From Metabacillus litoralis (GTDB lineage Bacteria; Bacillota; Bacilli; Bacillales; Bacillaceae): a stretch of 64,000 bases of DNA. Below, piece after piece: positions 55,138-63,627 of the stretch (the stretch's first letter is position 1; each line of letters begins with the position of its first letter). The stretch covers positions 311,001-375,000 of the forward strand of contig NZ_CP033043.1 of NCBI RefSeq assembly GCF_003667825.1, given 5' to 3'. Made by a program: the position numbers and the translations under genes. The notes under the pieces are model-generated. The model searched no databases. It saw only the letters and a list, made by a program, of their open reading frames with translations, and was not told the origin of the DNA.

Positions 55138-56370
55138 ATGCAGAGACAAAAGCTATTAATTAACGGGGAAAGACTTAAAAATGAACTAGAAACATTCGCT
55201 AATTTTGGTCGTACAGAAAATAATGGGGTAACCAGATTATCATTATCATCGGAGGATATCTTGGTTAGAGATTATTTTTGTAAATGTTGTGAAGATCTTG
55301 GAATGAAGGTAAAGGTGGACGATATGGGATCGATTTATGCAACACTAGAAGGAAAAAATAAGAGGCCTCCGATTGTCATTGGATCACATTTAGATACAGT
55401 TAAAAATGGTGGTAAATTTGATGGTGTTTTAGGTGTTGTAGCGGGATTAGAGATTGTGAGAACACTTGTGGAAAATAAGATAAAGCCTGAAACATCTATT
55501 ACCATTGTTAATTTTACCAATGAGGAAGGAGCAAGGTTTGAACCGTCAATGATGGCTTCAGGTGTACTATCAGGAAAGTTTAGTAAATCGGATATGATTA
55601 AAAGTACAGATCAAAATGGAGAGACCTTTTCCGAGGCACTGAAAAAAAGTGGATATGATGGAGCGATAGAAAATCGATTAACAGAAGCATCTTGTTTTTT
55701 AGAGTTACATATTGAACAGGGGCCGATATTAGAAAGTGAAAATCTTAGCATAGGAATCGTTGATTGTGTGTTAGGGATGGTATGTTATGAATTAGAAGTA
55801 ACTGGAGAATCTGATCACGCTGGGACAACCCCGATGAGTATGAGAAAGGATGCACTTTTTGAAGCAAATCATCTTATCTCAACAATACGCAAAAAGGTAG
55901 GAATCTTAGATGGTGAACTGGTTTATACATTAGGAAGGTTGAGTGTGCTACCGAATATACACACAGTCATTCCAAATAAAGTGGTTTTTTCTTTTGAAGC
56001 AAGACATAAAGATTCCATGATCATCCAAAAAGTTGAAGAAATTATCCGTTCACTCCCCAATTCATCTATAGAAGGTTGTGAAGTAAAGATAAGAAAATTA
56101 TGGGATCGTAATACGGTTTGGTTTAATCCAGACCTATGCGAACTCTTGGAGCAATCAACAGACACATTAGGTTACTCCTACAAAAGAATGGTAAGTGGTG
56201 CTGGACATGATGCACAATTTTTAGCAAGCTTTGTTCCTTCTGCAATGGTGTTTGTTCCAAGTGTAAATGGAAAGAGTCATTGTGAGGTGGAGGAGTCAAG
56301 CTGGGAAGATTGTGAAAAGGGAGTAAATGTCTTATTAGAGACAACACTAACGATGATGTCTGAGGAGTAA
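55138..56370 (+). CDS. M20 family N-carbamoyl amino acid hydrolase (allantoate amidohydrolase/beta-ureidopropionase type)
   Basis: A 410-aa dinuclear-metal amidase. Metal-ligand motifs are GSHLDTVKNGGKFDGVLGV, NEEGARF, LHIEQGPILE and GAGHDAQ; the dimerisation/substrate segment is GESDHAGTTPMSMRKDA. Such enzymes remove the carbamoyl group from N-carbamoyl amino acids, N-carbamoyl-beta-alanine or allantoate. The pyrimidine block lacks exactly this step, so this gene is a candidate. No allantoin genes are in the window. GAAGGAG precedes the ATG. Confidence 0.85.
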   Translation: MQRQKLLINGERLKNELETFANFGRTENNGVTRLSLSSEDILVRDYFCKCCEDLGMKVKVDDMGSIYATLEGKNKRPPIVIGSHLDTVKNGGKFDGVLGVVAGLEIVRTLVENKIKPETSITIVNFTNEEGARFEPSMMASGVLSGKFSKSDMIKSTDQNGETFSEALKKSGYDGAIENRLTEASCFLELHIEQGPILESENLSIGIVDCVLGMVCYELEVTGESDHAGTTPMSMRKDALFEANHLISTIRKKVGILDGELVYTLGRLSVLPNIHTVIPNKVVFSFEARHKDSMIIQKVEEIIRSLPNSSIEGCEVKIRKLWDRNTVWFNPDLCELLEQSTDTLGYSYKRMVSGAGHDAQFLASFVPSAMVFVPSVNGKSHCEVEESSWEDCEKGVNVLLETTLTMMSEE

Positions 56371-56387
56371 GTGAAAAAAATTAAAAA

Positions 56388-56424
56388 CTAAACCGTTCAA
56401 CACCTTATGAACGGTTTAGTTTTG
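56388..56424. terminator. bidirectional terminator
   Basis: CTAAACCGTTCA pairs with TGAACGGTTTAG between convergent genes. Confidence 0.9.
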
Positions 56425-56844
56425 TTACTCTGGATAAGTTCTTCTCAAAAAGTTGATTGATTGAGAAATTAACTCCTCTAAAACTTTTGTATCAATATCT
56501 GCCAGTTTATTAATATAAACACATGCTTTTCCACTAGTGTGCTTGCCGAATTTTTCTAGTAACTTCTCTCGTTCGGAATCACCTGTTGCAAAATACAAGC
56601 TAATTTTGGCTTTTCGTGGAGAAAAGCCAACAAGAGGTGCATCACCTTTATGACCGGTGGAGTATTTATAGTGATACTTCCCAAACCCAATAATGCTTGG
56701 TCCCCACATCTTTGCCTGATAGCCTGATACTTCCGTAAAAATAGCTAATAATTTGTAGGCATCTTCACGTTTTTTGGGACTTTCCACGCTTTCAATATAT
56801 TCAATGACACTTTTATCATTTTCTTTTGTTTTTTGTTCGTACAA
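56425..56844 (-). CDS. DUF1801 (YdhG-like) protein
   Basis: A 139-aa soluble protein of the DUF1801 family: EYIESVESPKKREDAYKLL, MWGPSIIGFGKYHYKYSTG and SLYFATGDSEREKLLEKFGK are the usual segments. Function of the family is unknown. GGAGGG lies before ATG 56844. Co-oriented with the phosphatase gene upstream (42-base gap). Confidence 0.82.
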   Translation of the reverse strand: MYEQKTKENDKSVIEYIESVESPKKREDAYKLLAIFTEVSGYQAKMWGPSIIGFGKYHYKYSTGHKGDAPLVGFSPRKAKISLYFATGDSEREKLLEKFGKHTSGKACVYINKLADIDTKVLEELISQSINFLRRTYPE

Positions 56845-56886
56845 AGCACTTTTCCCTCCTTATCTTAGACAAGTTAGAAAAATAGC

Positions 56887-57678
56887 TTAGTCAACAAGTC
56901 CAAGTGATTTTAAACCGTTGTATACACCTGAGTTTGTTACTTTCGTTGTTTTATATTTCGCGTATTGAAAAAGATCGGGATGTCCATTTCCCATAGCAAA
57001 GCCTTCTCCAACAAGCTCGAGCATTTCTTTATCATTCATTCCATCACCGAAAGCAATGGCAGCTTCTCTTGGGATAGAGAGTAGCTCTAGGATATGTTGA
57101 ACAGCAATCCCTTTATTTACGTTGTCTCGAATCACATCATAGCAATGACGTAATCCATCAACATTGACCTGTGATAAATGAATCGAAGGATCTTCTTTTT
57201 CATAAAGTGCTGGTTCATTCTCACTTAAATTAATAAGAGTGATTCCTAAAATTTTATCAATTACATCAAGTGAATAGGAATTATTTTTATGTAGATGAAA
57301 AGCTGAAATAAATTCTTTTACGACTGGACTTTCTAAGTCAGAGAAAATATTCTCCTCATGAGTGTACAAGACAAGCTCATGCTCATTGTTTTTGGCAATA
57401 TCAACAAACTTTTCAACCGTTGAACTCGACATTGGAGCCCGAAAAATATCCTCACCCTTATGAATGGCATACGCTCCATTGTAGCCAATAAATGATTCAA
57501 TATTTAATTCTTCTGCAATATGTGATATTTCATGTAACGGGCGACCTGTCGCAAGGAATACTTCAACTCCCTTTTTCTTCACTTGAGCTATAGCTTTTTT
57601 TGAGGAATCTTCTATTGTGTCGTCTGGTCTTAACAGTGTACCATCAATGTCTAGAAACAAAATTTTATAATTAGTCAT
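56887..57678 (-). CDS. Cof-type HAD-IIB family phosphatase
   Basis: A 263-aa haloacid dehalogenase hydrolase. Motif I is FLDIDGTLL (nucleophile D at residue 10), motif II LATGRPLHE and motif IV AIAFGDGMNDKEML, with a C2B cap between (about 80-190). Cof-type enzymes dephosphorylate sugar phosphates, FMN or PLP; the substrate is not predictable. Confidence 0.88.
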   Translation of the reverse strand: MTNYKILFLDIDGTLLRPDDTIEDSSKKAIAQVKKKGVEVFLATGRPLHEISHIAEELNIESFIGYNGAYAIHKGEDIFRAPMSSSTVEKFVDIAKNNEHELVLYTHEENIFSDLESPVVKEFISAFHLHKNNSYSLDVIDKILGITLINLSENEPALYEKEDPSIHLSQVNVDGLRHCYDVIRDNVNKGIAVQHILELLSIPREAAIAFGDGMNDKEMLELVGEGFAMGNGHPDLFQYAKYKTTKVTNSGVYNGLKSLGLVD

Positions 57679-57943
57679 TTTTCAATCTCCATCTCATATT
57701 CATAAATTTTTCTTCCTAAAAAGGAGGTTAAGTGTATTTGTAATCCAGTTTCTTCAAGTTATCATTTTAACATAGAAAAAACGGGTTAATAAAAATTTAG
57801 CTATAATTTAACACAGTTTTAACCTGGTTAAAAAATATTTTTAAAAAAAGAGTTTATATATGTTTAATTTTTTTTCAACGGGTAATAATAATAACCGAAA
57901 TTGTTATCAAACATGTTTTGATTGATTTAGGAGGAAATTTGTA

Positions 57944-58144
57944 ATGGCACAAGGAAGAGTAAAATGGTTTAACTCAGAAAAAGGTTTTGGATTTATTGAG
58001 GTTGAAGGTGGAGATGACGTATTTGTTCACTTCTCTTCAATTCAAGGAGAAGGTTATAAAAGCTTAGATGAAGGACAAGAAGTTACTTTTGACATTGAGC
58101 AAGGTAACAGAGGTCCTCAAGCTGCTAACGTTCAAAAAATATAA
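57944..58144 (+). CDS. cold shock protein (CspA family)
   Basis: A 66-aa single cold-shock domain with RNP1 KGFGFIEV and RNP2 VFVHFSSI, preceded by [14 protein letters not shown]. It binds single-stranded nucleic acid as an RNA chaperone. TAGGAGG precedes the ATG. The 265-base AT-rich region 57679-57943 upstream holds no gene; a long structured 5' leader is common for csp mRNAs, though no motif was identified here. Confidence 0.95.
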   Translation: MAQGRVKWFNSEKGFGFIEVEGGDDVFVHFSSIQGEGYKSLDEGQEVTFDIEQGNRGPQAANVQKI

Positions 58145-58161
58145 AACCAACTAAACCACCC

Positions 58162-58188
58162 AACAGGCCCTTATTAGGGTCTGTTTTT
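58162..58188 (+). terminator. intrinsic terminator of csp
   Basis: AACAGGCCCT pairs with AGGGTCTGTT, followed by T residues. Confidence 0.8.
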
Positions 58189-58308
58189 ATTTTAGATTTT
58201 TTTCGTTGTAAGCTCTTATTTGCGATTCGGTACTTTTTTAAATAGCCATTGAATAGGTTGTACTAATCGTTTATTTTATCAACATTCATTGAAATGGGGG
58301 CTATAGTA

Positions 58309-58728
58309 ATGAAGATTGTTGATCAGTTAAAAGAATTTATTGTAAATCAAGATGTAATCCCAAAATCAATTAAAATTCACCCTGATGCGCTTTCGGAACT
58401 TGAATCAGAAAAGTTTGTTTATATCATTAATAAACATGAAGAAAATCCTGTGAAACGCTTTATGGGAATTGAGCTGATTACGTCAGCTGATGTGAAAGGG
58501 TTTGACGTCATAGAAGAAGGAGTTAATCAAGAGCGGTGGATTGTGAAAAAAGAGGTTAAAAAGATAAGAGAAAAATATGTCCGAGGAAAAGACAATGAAT
58601 TATCTAAGGATATTAGTTTATTATTCGCGTACATGGGTTACTTAGAGCGTGAATTAGAGGATAAAACGAATTACCTAAACTACTTAAAAGAAAAGGAAAC
58701 GATTCGTGCTACAGAAAAAGGTGAATAG
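58309..58728 (+). CDS. hypothetical protein
   Basis: A 139-aa soluble protein, beta/alpha at first (IPKSIKIHPDALSELESEKF, RFMGIELITSADVKGFDVIE) and helical at the C-terminus. ATG 58309 gives the more usual N-terminus MKIVDQLKEFIV; ATG 58294 is possible. The ribosome binding site is weak (GGGGG). No family recognised. Confidence 0.65.
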   Translation: MKIVDQLKEFIVNQDVIPKSIKIHPDALSELESEKFVYIINKHEENPVKRFMGIELITSADVKGFDVIEEGVNQERWIVKKEVKKIREKYVRGKDNELSKDISLLFAYMGYLERELEDKTNYLNYLKEKETIRATEKGE

Positions 58729-58858
58729 TTTTATAAATTTTATGGGTTACATTTCTTGTTGAGTATGTAAATTTATTCCTATTTTTCAAAAAATAAGAAG
58801 GTGATTCTTCATTTATAGAGAATTGATTGAGGATGTTTGTATAAATGGAGGGATCATT

Positions 58859-59362
58859 ATGTTTCAAACGAAAGAACGTTTTATAATGTCTTGGCAATTT
58901 GAAGCAACTTCTACACAAAAGTTACTGAATCAACTAACTGATGATTCGCTTAATCAGGAGATTACACCTAATCACTGGACCTTGGGAAGAGTTGCATGGC
59001 ATATAGTGACAGCCATTCGTGTTATTTCATCCCAAACTAACCTAAGATTTGAAGGACCATCTGAAGATTTTCCTGTACCAACGTCCTCAACTTATATTTC
59101 CGAAAGCTATAAGCAGTCATCTCAGGCATTTACAGAGGCAATCCAAACTCAATGGTCAGATCATAACTTGCAGGATATGATTGAATTTTTCGGACAGAAA
59201 ATGCCTGTTGGAACATTATTGTTATTTTTACTTCAGCACCAAACACATCATCGAGGACAATTGACAGTACTTATGCGGCAAGCAGGAATTGATGTTTCAG
59301 GAGTTTATGGACCATCAAAAGATGAATGGGCAGTACTCGGAATGGAAGCACCAAAGATGTAA
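58859..59362 (+). CDS. DinB family protein
   Basis: A 167-aa four-helix DinB/YfiT-like protein. Three His expected to bind a metal occur in GRVAWHIVTAIR and in LQHQTHHRGQLTVLMRQAG. The family includes bacillithiol/mycothiol-type transferases and damage-inducible proteins. ATG 58859 follows GGAGG. Substrate unknown. Confidence 0.85.
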   Translation: MFQTKERFIMSWQFEATSTQKLLNQLTDDSLNQEITPNHWTLGRVAWHIVTAIRVISSQTNLRFEGPSEDFPVPTSSTYISESYKQSSQAFTEAIQTQWSDHNLQDMIEFFGQKMPVGTLLLFLLQHQTHHRGQLTVLMRQAGIDVSGVYGPSKDEWAVLGMEAPKM

Positions 59363-59435
59363 TGTAGAAAAAGATAATTGTGAAAACGATGAATAACATC
59401 ATGTTTAACAAATAGAAATAGATTTAATGGAGGAG

Positions 59436-59466
59436 ACACTGGTAATTATTTACTGGTGTTTTTTCT
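59436..59466 (+). terminator. intrinsic terminator
   Basis: ACACTGGTAA pairs with TTTACTGGTGT, followed by six T. The stretch 59467-59607 holds nothing else identified. Confidence 0.75.
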
Positions 59467-59607
59467 TGTATAATACTAGTTTAAAACCCTTACATTTCTG
59501 GAGAAGATGTTTTATAATAGAAAAATTGATAACTAAACTTCTAAGATATGTAAGTATGAAACTAATCATCATCTCATACTTGCAAATAAAACATAAAGGA
59601 TTTTTTT

Positions 59608-60789
59608 ATGATAAACCAAAACTCCCTTGTACCATTACGAACATTTATGTTTTTTGTTAGCGCTATCGGATCAATGGTTGTTAGTTTTCTCCCAATTTAC
59701 TTTCAGTATAAAGGGTTCTCTAGCTCCCAGATTGGTTGGTTTTTGGCAATTGGTCCATTTGTCGGCTTGATTGCTCAGCCGCTATGGGGATATGCTAGTG
59801 ACAAGTATAAGACGGTTAAAAAAGTTTTATTTGCTTGTTTGATAGGATTTTCTGTAAGTGTTATTTGGCTGTTTCAGATTGATTCATTTTTGTGGATTAT
59901 TATAGCTGGATCTCTTTTTTTCTTTTTTTTCTCACCAGTTAATCCTCTGGCTGACAATCTGGCAAAAAGACAATCTCAGATTCACTCCGTTACATTTGGC
60001 TCCATAAGGATGTGGGGGTCTATTGGTTTTGCCCTCGTTTCATTATTTAGTGGCTTTTTACTTTCGAAGTTTGGAATTGGATTTCTAGCCATCCCTATTA
60101 CTGTTCTTGCCGTTTCTACTTGTTTGCTTTCATTAACCCTGACTGATGCAAAAGCAGGTAGCAAAAAGGTGAACTATAAAGACATCGGGATGTTTTTTAA
60201 AGATCCAACCTTAACCGCATTTTTCATCTTGATTGCGTTAGTTTTGCTAACACATCGAACTAGTGATTCGTTTATTAGCTTATATTTGTTTGAAATAGGT
60301 GGAAACGAAATGTTAGTTGGTTGGATATGGTTTATTGGTGTATCAAGTGAAGCACTTCTTTTTTTCTTAAGTGCCAAATGGTTTCGCTCCTCTAGCCCGA
60401 TTTTATATATCATTATCGCCTCAGTTCTTTATTGTATACGCTGGATATTAACAGCGCTTTCTCAGGATCCAACGATGCTTTTATGTATTCAAGTTTTACA
60501 TGGAATTTGTTTTGCCATCGTTTTTTTAGGTGCTCTTGAGTACCTATATAAAGTCATTCCAGAAGAATTGCAAGCAACGGGACACATGGTGTTTGTAGGC
60601 ATTTCCTTTGGTATAACAGGAATTATCGGATCTTCAGTTGGAGGAATTATTTTTGAAAACTTTGGGGGATCAACGTTATATTTCTTACTAGCAGGATCAT
60701 CGTTTTTAGGGTTGATTGGTTTTCTTTTCTTTTATAAAAAGGAGAAAAAAGATGAACTCAAGCAGACTAAAATAGAAAGTGTTAGTTAA
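59608..60789 (+). CDS. MFS transporter (MFS_1_like)
   Basis: A 393-aa protein with 12 hydrophobic helices of the major facilitator superfamily, nearest in pattern to the MFS_1_like/HcaT group (FLPIYFQYKGFSSSQIGWFL at TM1-TM2; LAQP-like QPLWGYASDK loop). The GTG-free ATG start follows AAAGGA. Substrate unknown; efflux or nutrient uptake are both possible. Confidence 0.85.
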   Translation: MINQNSLVPLRTFMFFVSAIGSMVVSFLPIYFQYKGFSSSQIGWFLAIGPFVGLIAQPLWGYASDKYKTVKKVLFACLIGFSVSVIWLFQIDSFLWIIIAGSLFFFFFSPVNPLADNLAKRQSQIHSVTFGSIRMWGSIGFALVSLFSGFLLSKFGIGFLAIPITVLAVSTCLLSLTLTDAKAGSKKVNYKDIGMFFKDPTLTAFFILIALVLLTHRTSDSFISLYLFEIGGNEMLVGWIWFIGVSSEALLFFLSAKWFRSSSPILYIIIASVLYCIRWILTALSQDPTMLLCIQVLHGICFAIVFLGALEYLYKVIPEELQATGHMVFVGISFGITGIIGSSVGGIIFENFGGSTLYFLLAGSSFLGLIGFLFFYKKEKKDELKQTKIESVS

Positions 60790-60795
60790 CAGATC

Positions 60796-60834
60796 GGCCG
60801 CTGTGTGTAAAATGACAACATAGTGGCCTTTTCT
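60796..60834 (+). terminator. intrinsic terminator
   Basis: GGCCGCT (60796-60802) pairs with AGTGGCC (60822-60828), followed by TTTTCT. Confidence 0.75.
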
Positions 60835-60857
60835 GTTTAAAGTTAAGAAAAATTAGC

Positions 60858-60893
60858 CATACAATCATCTTCACTTCATATATATAAGTGAAG
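60858..60893 (+). promoter_or_regulatory. candidate SigE promoter and 5' hairpin of spoIIP
   Basis: CATACAAT (60858-60865) matches the SigE -10 consensus CATACANT; the -35 is weak. The transcript would begin near a perfect hairpin CTTCACTT/AAGTGAAG (60870-60893) directly before the AGGGGG ribosome binding site. Confidence 0.5.
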
Positions 60894-60904
60894 GGGGTTG
60901 TACG

Positions 60905-62062
60905 GTGAAATCGACAAGACCATTCATTTTAAAACTTGTTTATGTGCCTATTCTAATAATCCTCCTCATGTTCTCCTTAATTGGCATTCTGATTTCGATG
61001 AATGTTACTTTGGATTCCAGAAGTATTCAAAGAACAATCGGTGAACTGAACACAGAAGAGTTATTTGTACATTTTCTCCAATTTGAAAATCATTATTTCT
61101 ACCCGGAATCTAAAAACCCCTTATTAACAACATCTAATCTATCTACCTTAGCCATCCAGCTTGCAACTAGTGTAAAGCCTACGGACGCAAGGACATTTCT
61201 AGGAAATGAATTACCTGGTCTCAGATTATATGATACAGAGATAGCTGTTGCAGGTGAAGGAACAAATCTTAGCAACATTCCATATGAATCCCCACCGCCA
61301 ACAGAAATTTTACTTCAGGAAAGAAAAGTTGTGGAGGAAGAATTAAAGGGAAGAACAACGGGAGACAGTGATGATGAACAAATAACGAATCCAGAAGAAA
61401 AAACAGTGTTTATCTATCAGAGCCATAGTTGGGAGTCATTTTTACCGTTACTAGAGGGAGCCGAACAGCCAAATGAGGCAATCAGTTCAGATGAGCGTGT
61501 AAATGTAATTGGCTTAGGAAGTCGGTTAGCTGAAAATCTTATAAAAAAGGGAATTGGTGTTGAGCAAGATAAAACCAATATGACGCAAGAGCTACAACAA
61601 AAAGGTTGGAAGTCAACGAAGGCATATACCGTTTCTGGAACAATTGTGGATCAAGCAGCAACGGCAACAAAAGGTGAATATGTATATTACATTGATATAC
61701 ATCGTGATTCTGCAAGGAAGAACATAACAACCAAAACAATAAATGGAGAGACTTACGCAAGACTCTATTTTGTTGTGGGAAAAGAAAATGAAAACTATTT
61801 AGAAAATCTTGATTTTGCGAAAACCCTACATCAGAAACTCGAAAAAAAATATCCAGGAATTAGTCGAGGTGTGTTTTTAAAATCAAAAAGTGAGGGCAAT
61901 GGTGTTTATAATCAAGATGTATCTAATAAAGCCATGTTAATTGAAATTGGTGGAGTAGATAATAATCTTGATGAACTTGAAAGAACAGTTGATGTTTTTG
62001 CTGATATTCTTGCAGAATATCATTGGGAAAATCACGAGGCAAAAGAAGTAAATGGACAATGA
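60905..62062 (+). CDS. spoIIP: stage II sporulation protein P (SpoIIP)
   Basis: A 385-aa membrane-anchored peptidoglycan amidase/endopeptidase of the engulfment DMP complex. One N-terminal helix (about 9-32) is followed by a variable region and the SpoIIP catalytic domain with VFIYQSHSWESF (metal His), DIHRDSAR and LIEIGGVDNN. GTG 60905 follows AAGGGGG. With SpoIID it degrades septal wall during engulfment. Its gpr neighbour known from B. subtilis is absent here. Confidence 0.92.
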   Translation: MKSTRPFILKLVYVPILIILLMFSLIGILISMNVTLDSRSIQRTIGELNTEELFVHFLQFENHYFYPESKNPLLTTSNLSTLAIQLATSVKPTDARTFLGNELPGLRLYDTEIAVAGEGTNLSNIPYESPPPTEILLQERKVVEEELKGRTTGDSDDEQITNPEEKTVFIYQSHSWESFLPLLEGAEQPNEAISSDERVNVIGLGSRLAENLIKKGIGVEQDKTNMTQELQQKGWKSTKAYTVSGTIVDQAATATKGEYVYYIDIHRDSARKNITTKTINGETYARLYFVVGKENENYLENLDFAKTLHQKLEKKYPGISRGVFLKSKSEGNGVYNQDVSNKAMLIEIGGVDNNLDELERTVDVFADILAEYHWENHEAKEVNGQ

Positions 62063-62077
62063 CAGGATCAGGTGTAA

Positions 62078-62115
62078 AGCAAAAGCCGGAGTTCTATTGA
62101 AAACCGGCTTTTGCT
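62078..62115. terminator. bidirectional terminator
   Basis: AGCAAAAGCCGG pairs with CCGGCTTTTGCT between convergent genes. Confidence 0.9.
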
Positions 62116-62137
62116 GTATATGGAACCAAACGGTGCA

Positions 62138-63493
62138 TCAATAATATTTCATTTTGGTAGAAGATTTAGGACTTTTCCAATGCTTTCTCATAATTAAACA
62201 CACAATCCCGATAATGGTAACAAATAATATACTTACATAAAAACCAGGTCGAATTGATTTTTCTAATAAAGTTCCGCTGATAGCAGCGAGAAGAAGTAAC
62301 AAGCCAATATATCCTAAAATCTTATTCCAGACTTTTAGCTTCAGAAGTTTAAATGAGGAACAGATAATAAAGATCCAATTGTATAGCAGCAAAATTCCTG
62401 CTGCTGTTGTAATGTATTCATAAATTTTTCCAGGTAACAGTAAAGCAGTAACAATTGAGGCAATAAGCCCAACCGTTGCAAGAATTAATGAAGGTAAGGG
62501 TAAGCTTTTAAACGTTAATTTTTTTGAAAATACAGCTGGTGCATCGCCGTCATCAGCAAGAGTAACAAGGAGGTTTGTTACTCCATATAAAGCGGCTGTC
62601 ATGGTAGAAAAACCAGCGATAATAATGGCGCCGTTAAAAACATGTGGGAAAAAGGCCAAATTAAAATCAGATAAAGCTGTGACAAATGGGCTTTCTTTTT
62701 CACTAAATTTATCAAATGCAACTAGTGAAACAGCGAGTCCTAACGATAAAACATATACGGAAGTTAAGCTTATTAACATCAAAGATCCAGCTTTTGGTGC
62801 GTCCTTTTTATCCTTTAATTGCATTGCTTTTAATCCAATAACTTCAATACCGCCATATGCATAAAAGGCATAAATGAGTGAAGCATAAAAGCCTTTAAAA
62901 CCATCAGGGAAAAGTTCCTTTGGTGCGACAGGTACACCTGTTGGTTTTGCGTCACCGCCACCTATCCATCCGAAGAGTGCGGCAAAGGCAAGAATGATGA
63001 ACATAAGAATCGCAGCAAATTTTACAACAGCAAAAATGTCTTCCATTTTATCAAACCCACTCGTTCCAGAGATGACAACAAGGATGGAAAGTACAGCATA
63101 TCCTGCTGAGAAAATCCATAAAGGAACATTAGGAAACCAAAATTGTGACAAAATAGCTAGTGCTGTTAATTGACTTCCCATGACAAGAATATTGGAGCTC
63201 CAATAATTCCATCCACAACCAAATGCAGCCCACTTACCAAATGCTTTTCCAGCATAATAGCAAAATGAGCCTTCCTGCGGGTCTTTAGCGGTCATTTTTG
63301 CTAAAACGTTATAAACAATAAAAGTACCAAGTGCAGCTAATAAAAAGGAAAAAACGATGGAAGGTCCAGCGATTTTAACTCCAATTCCAGACCCAAGAAA
63401 ATAACCGGTTCCAATAGTACATCCAATTCCAATGAGTGATAACTGCCACCACTTCAAGTTGCCTTGTGATGTGTTATTCGCAGATTTTCCCAT
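62138..63493 (-). CDS. APC family amino acid permease
   Basis: A 451-aa transporter with 12 predicted helices. The family start is clear: WWQLSLIGIGCTIGTGYFLG then GIGVKIAGPS, with EGSFCYYAGKAFGKWAAFGC after TM3. It belongs to the amino acid permeases of the AAT type; substrate unknown. ATG 63493 follows AGGAGGG. A short palindrome CCCTAATTATTAGGG (63509-63525) lies just upstream and may be an operator or attenuator. Confidence 0.85.
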   Translation of the reverse strand: MGKSANNTSQGNLKWWQLSLIGIGCTIGTGYFLGSGIGVKIAGPSIVFSFLLAALGTFIVYNVLAKMTAKDPQEGSFCYYAGKAFGKWAAFGCGWNYWSSNILVMGSQLTALAILSQFWFPNVPLWIFSAGYAVLSILVVISGTSGFDKMEDIFAVVKFAAILMFIILAFAALFGWIGGGDAKPTGVPVAPKELFPDGFKGFYASLIYAFYAYGGIEVIGLKAMQLKDKKDAPKAGSLMLISLTSVYVLSLGLAVSLVAFDKFSEKESPFVTALSDFNLAFFPHVFNGAIIIAGFSTMTAALYGVTNLLVTLADDGDAPAVFSKKLTFKSLPLPSLILATVGLIASIVTALLLPGKIYEYITTAAGILLLYNWIFIICSSFKLLKLKVWNKILGYIGLLLLLAAISGTLLEKSIRPGFYVSILFVTIIGIVCLIMRKHWKSPKSSTKMKYY

Positions 63494-63596
63494 ACAATAC
63501 CCTCCTAAAACTCCCTAATAATTAGGGTTTCAAAGAATCGATTTTATTATGTAAAGTTTCGGTTGCTTTCAGAAATAGAAGGCTAAGCATCATTTA

Positions 63597-63620
63597 AAAA
63601 CCCCTTACACTAGTAAGGGG
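63597..63620 (-). terminator. terminator of the right-edge gene
   Basis: On the minus strand CCCCTTAC pairs with GTAAGGGG, followed by five T. Confidence 0.85.
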
Positions 63621-63627
63621 AATATAA

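Noticed and set aside
63494..63626. T-box leader before the amino acid permease
   Set aside because: The gap is too short and no T-box sequence (TGGNACC-like) or long leader is present; only a small palindrome is seen.
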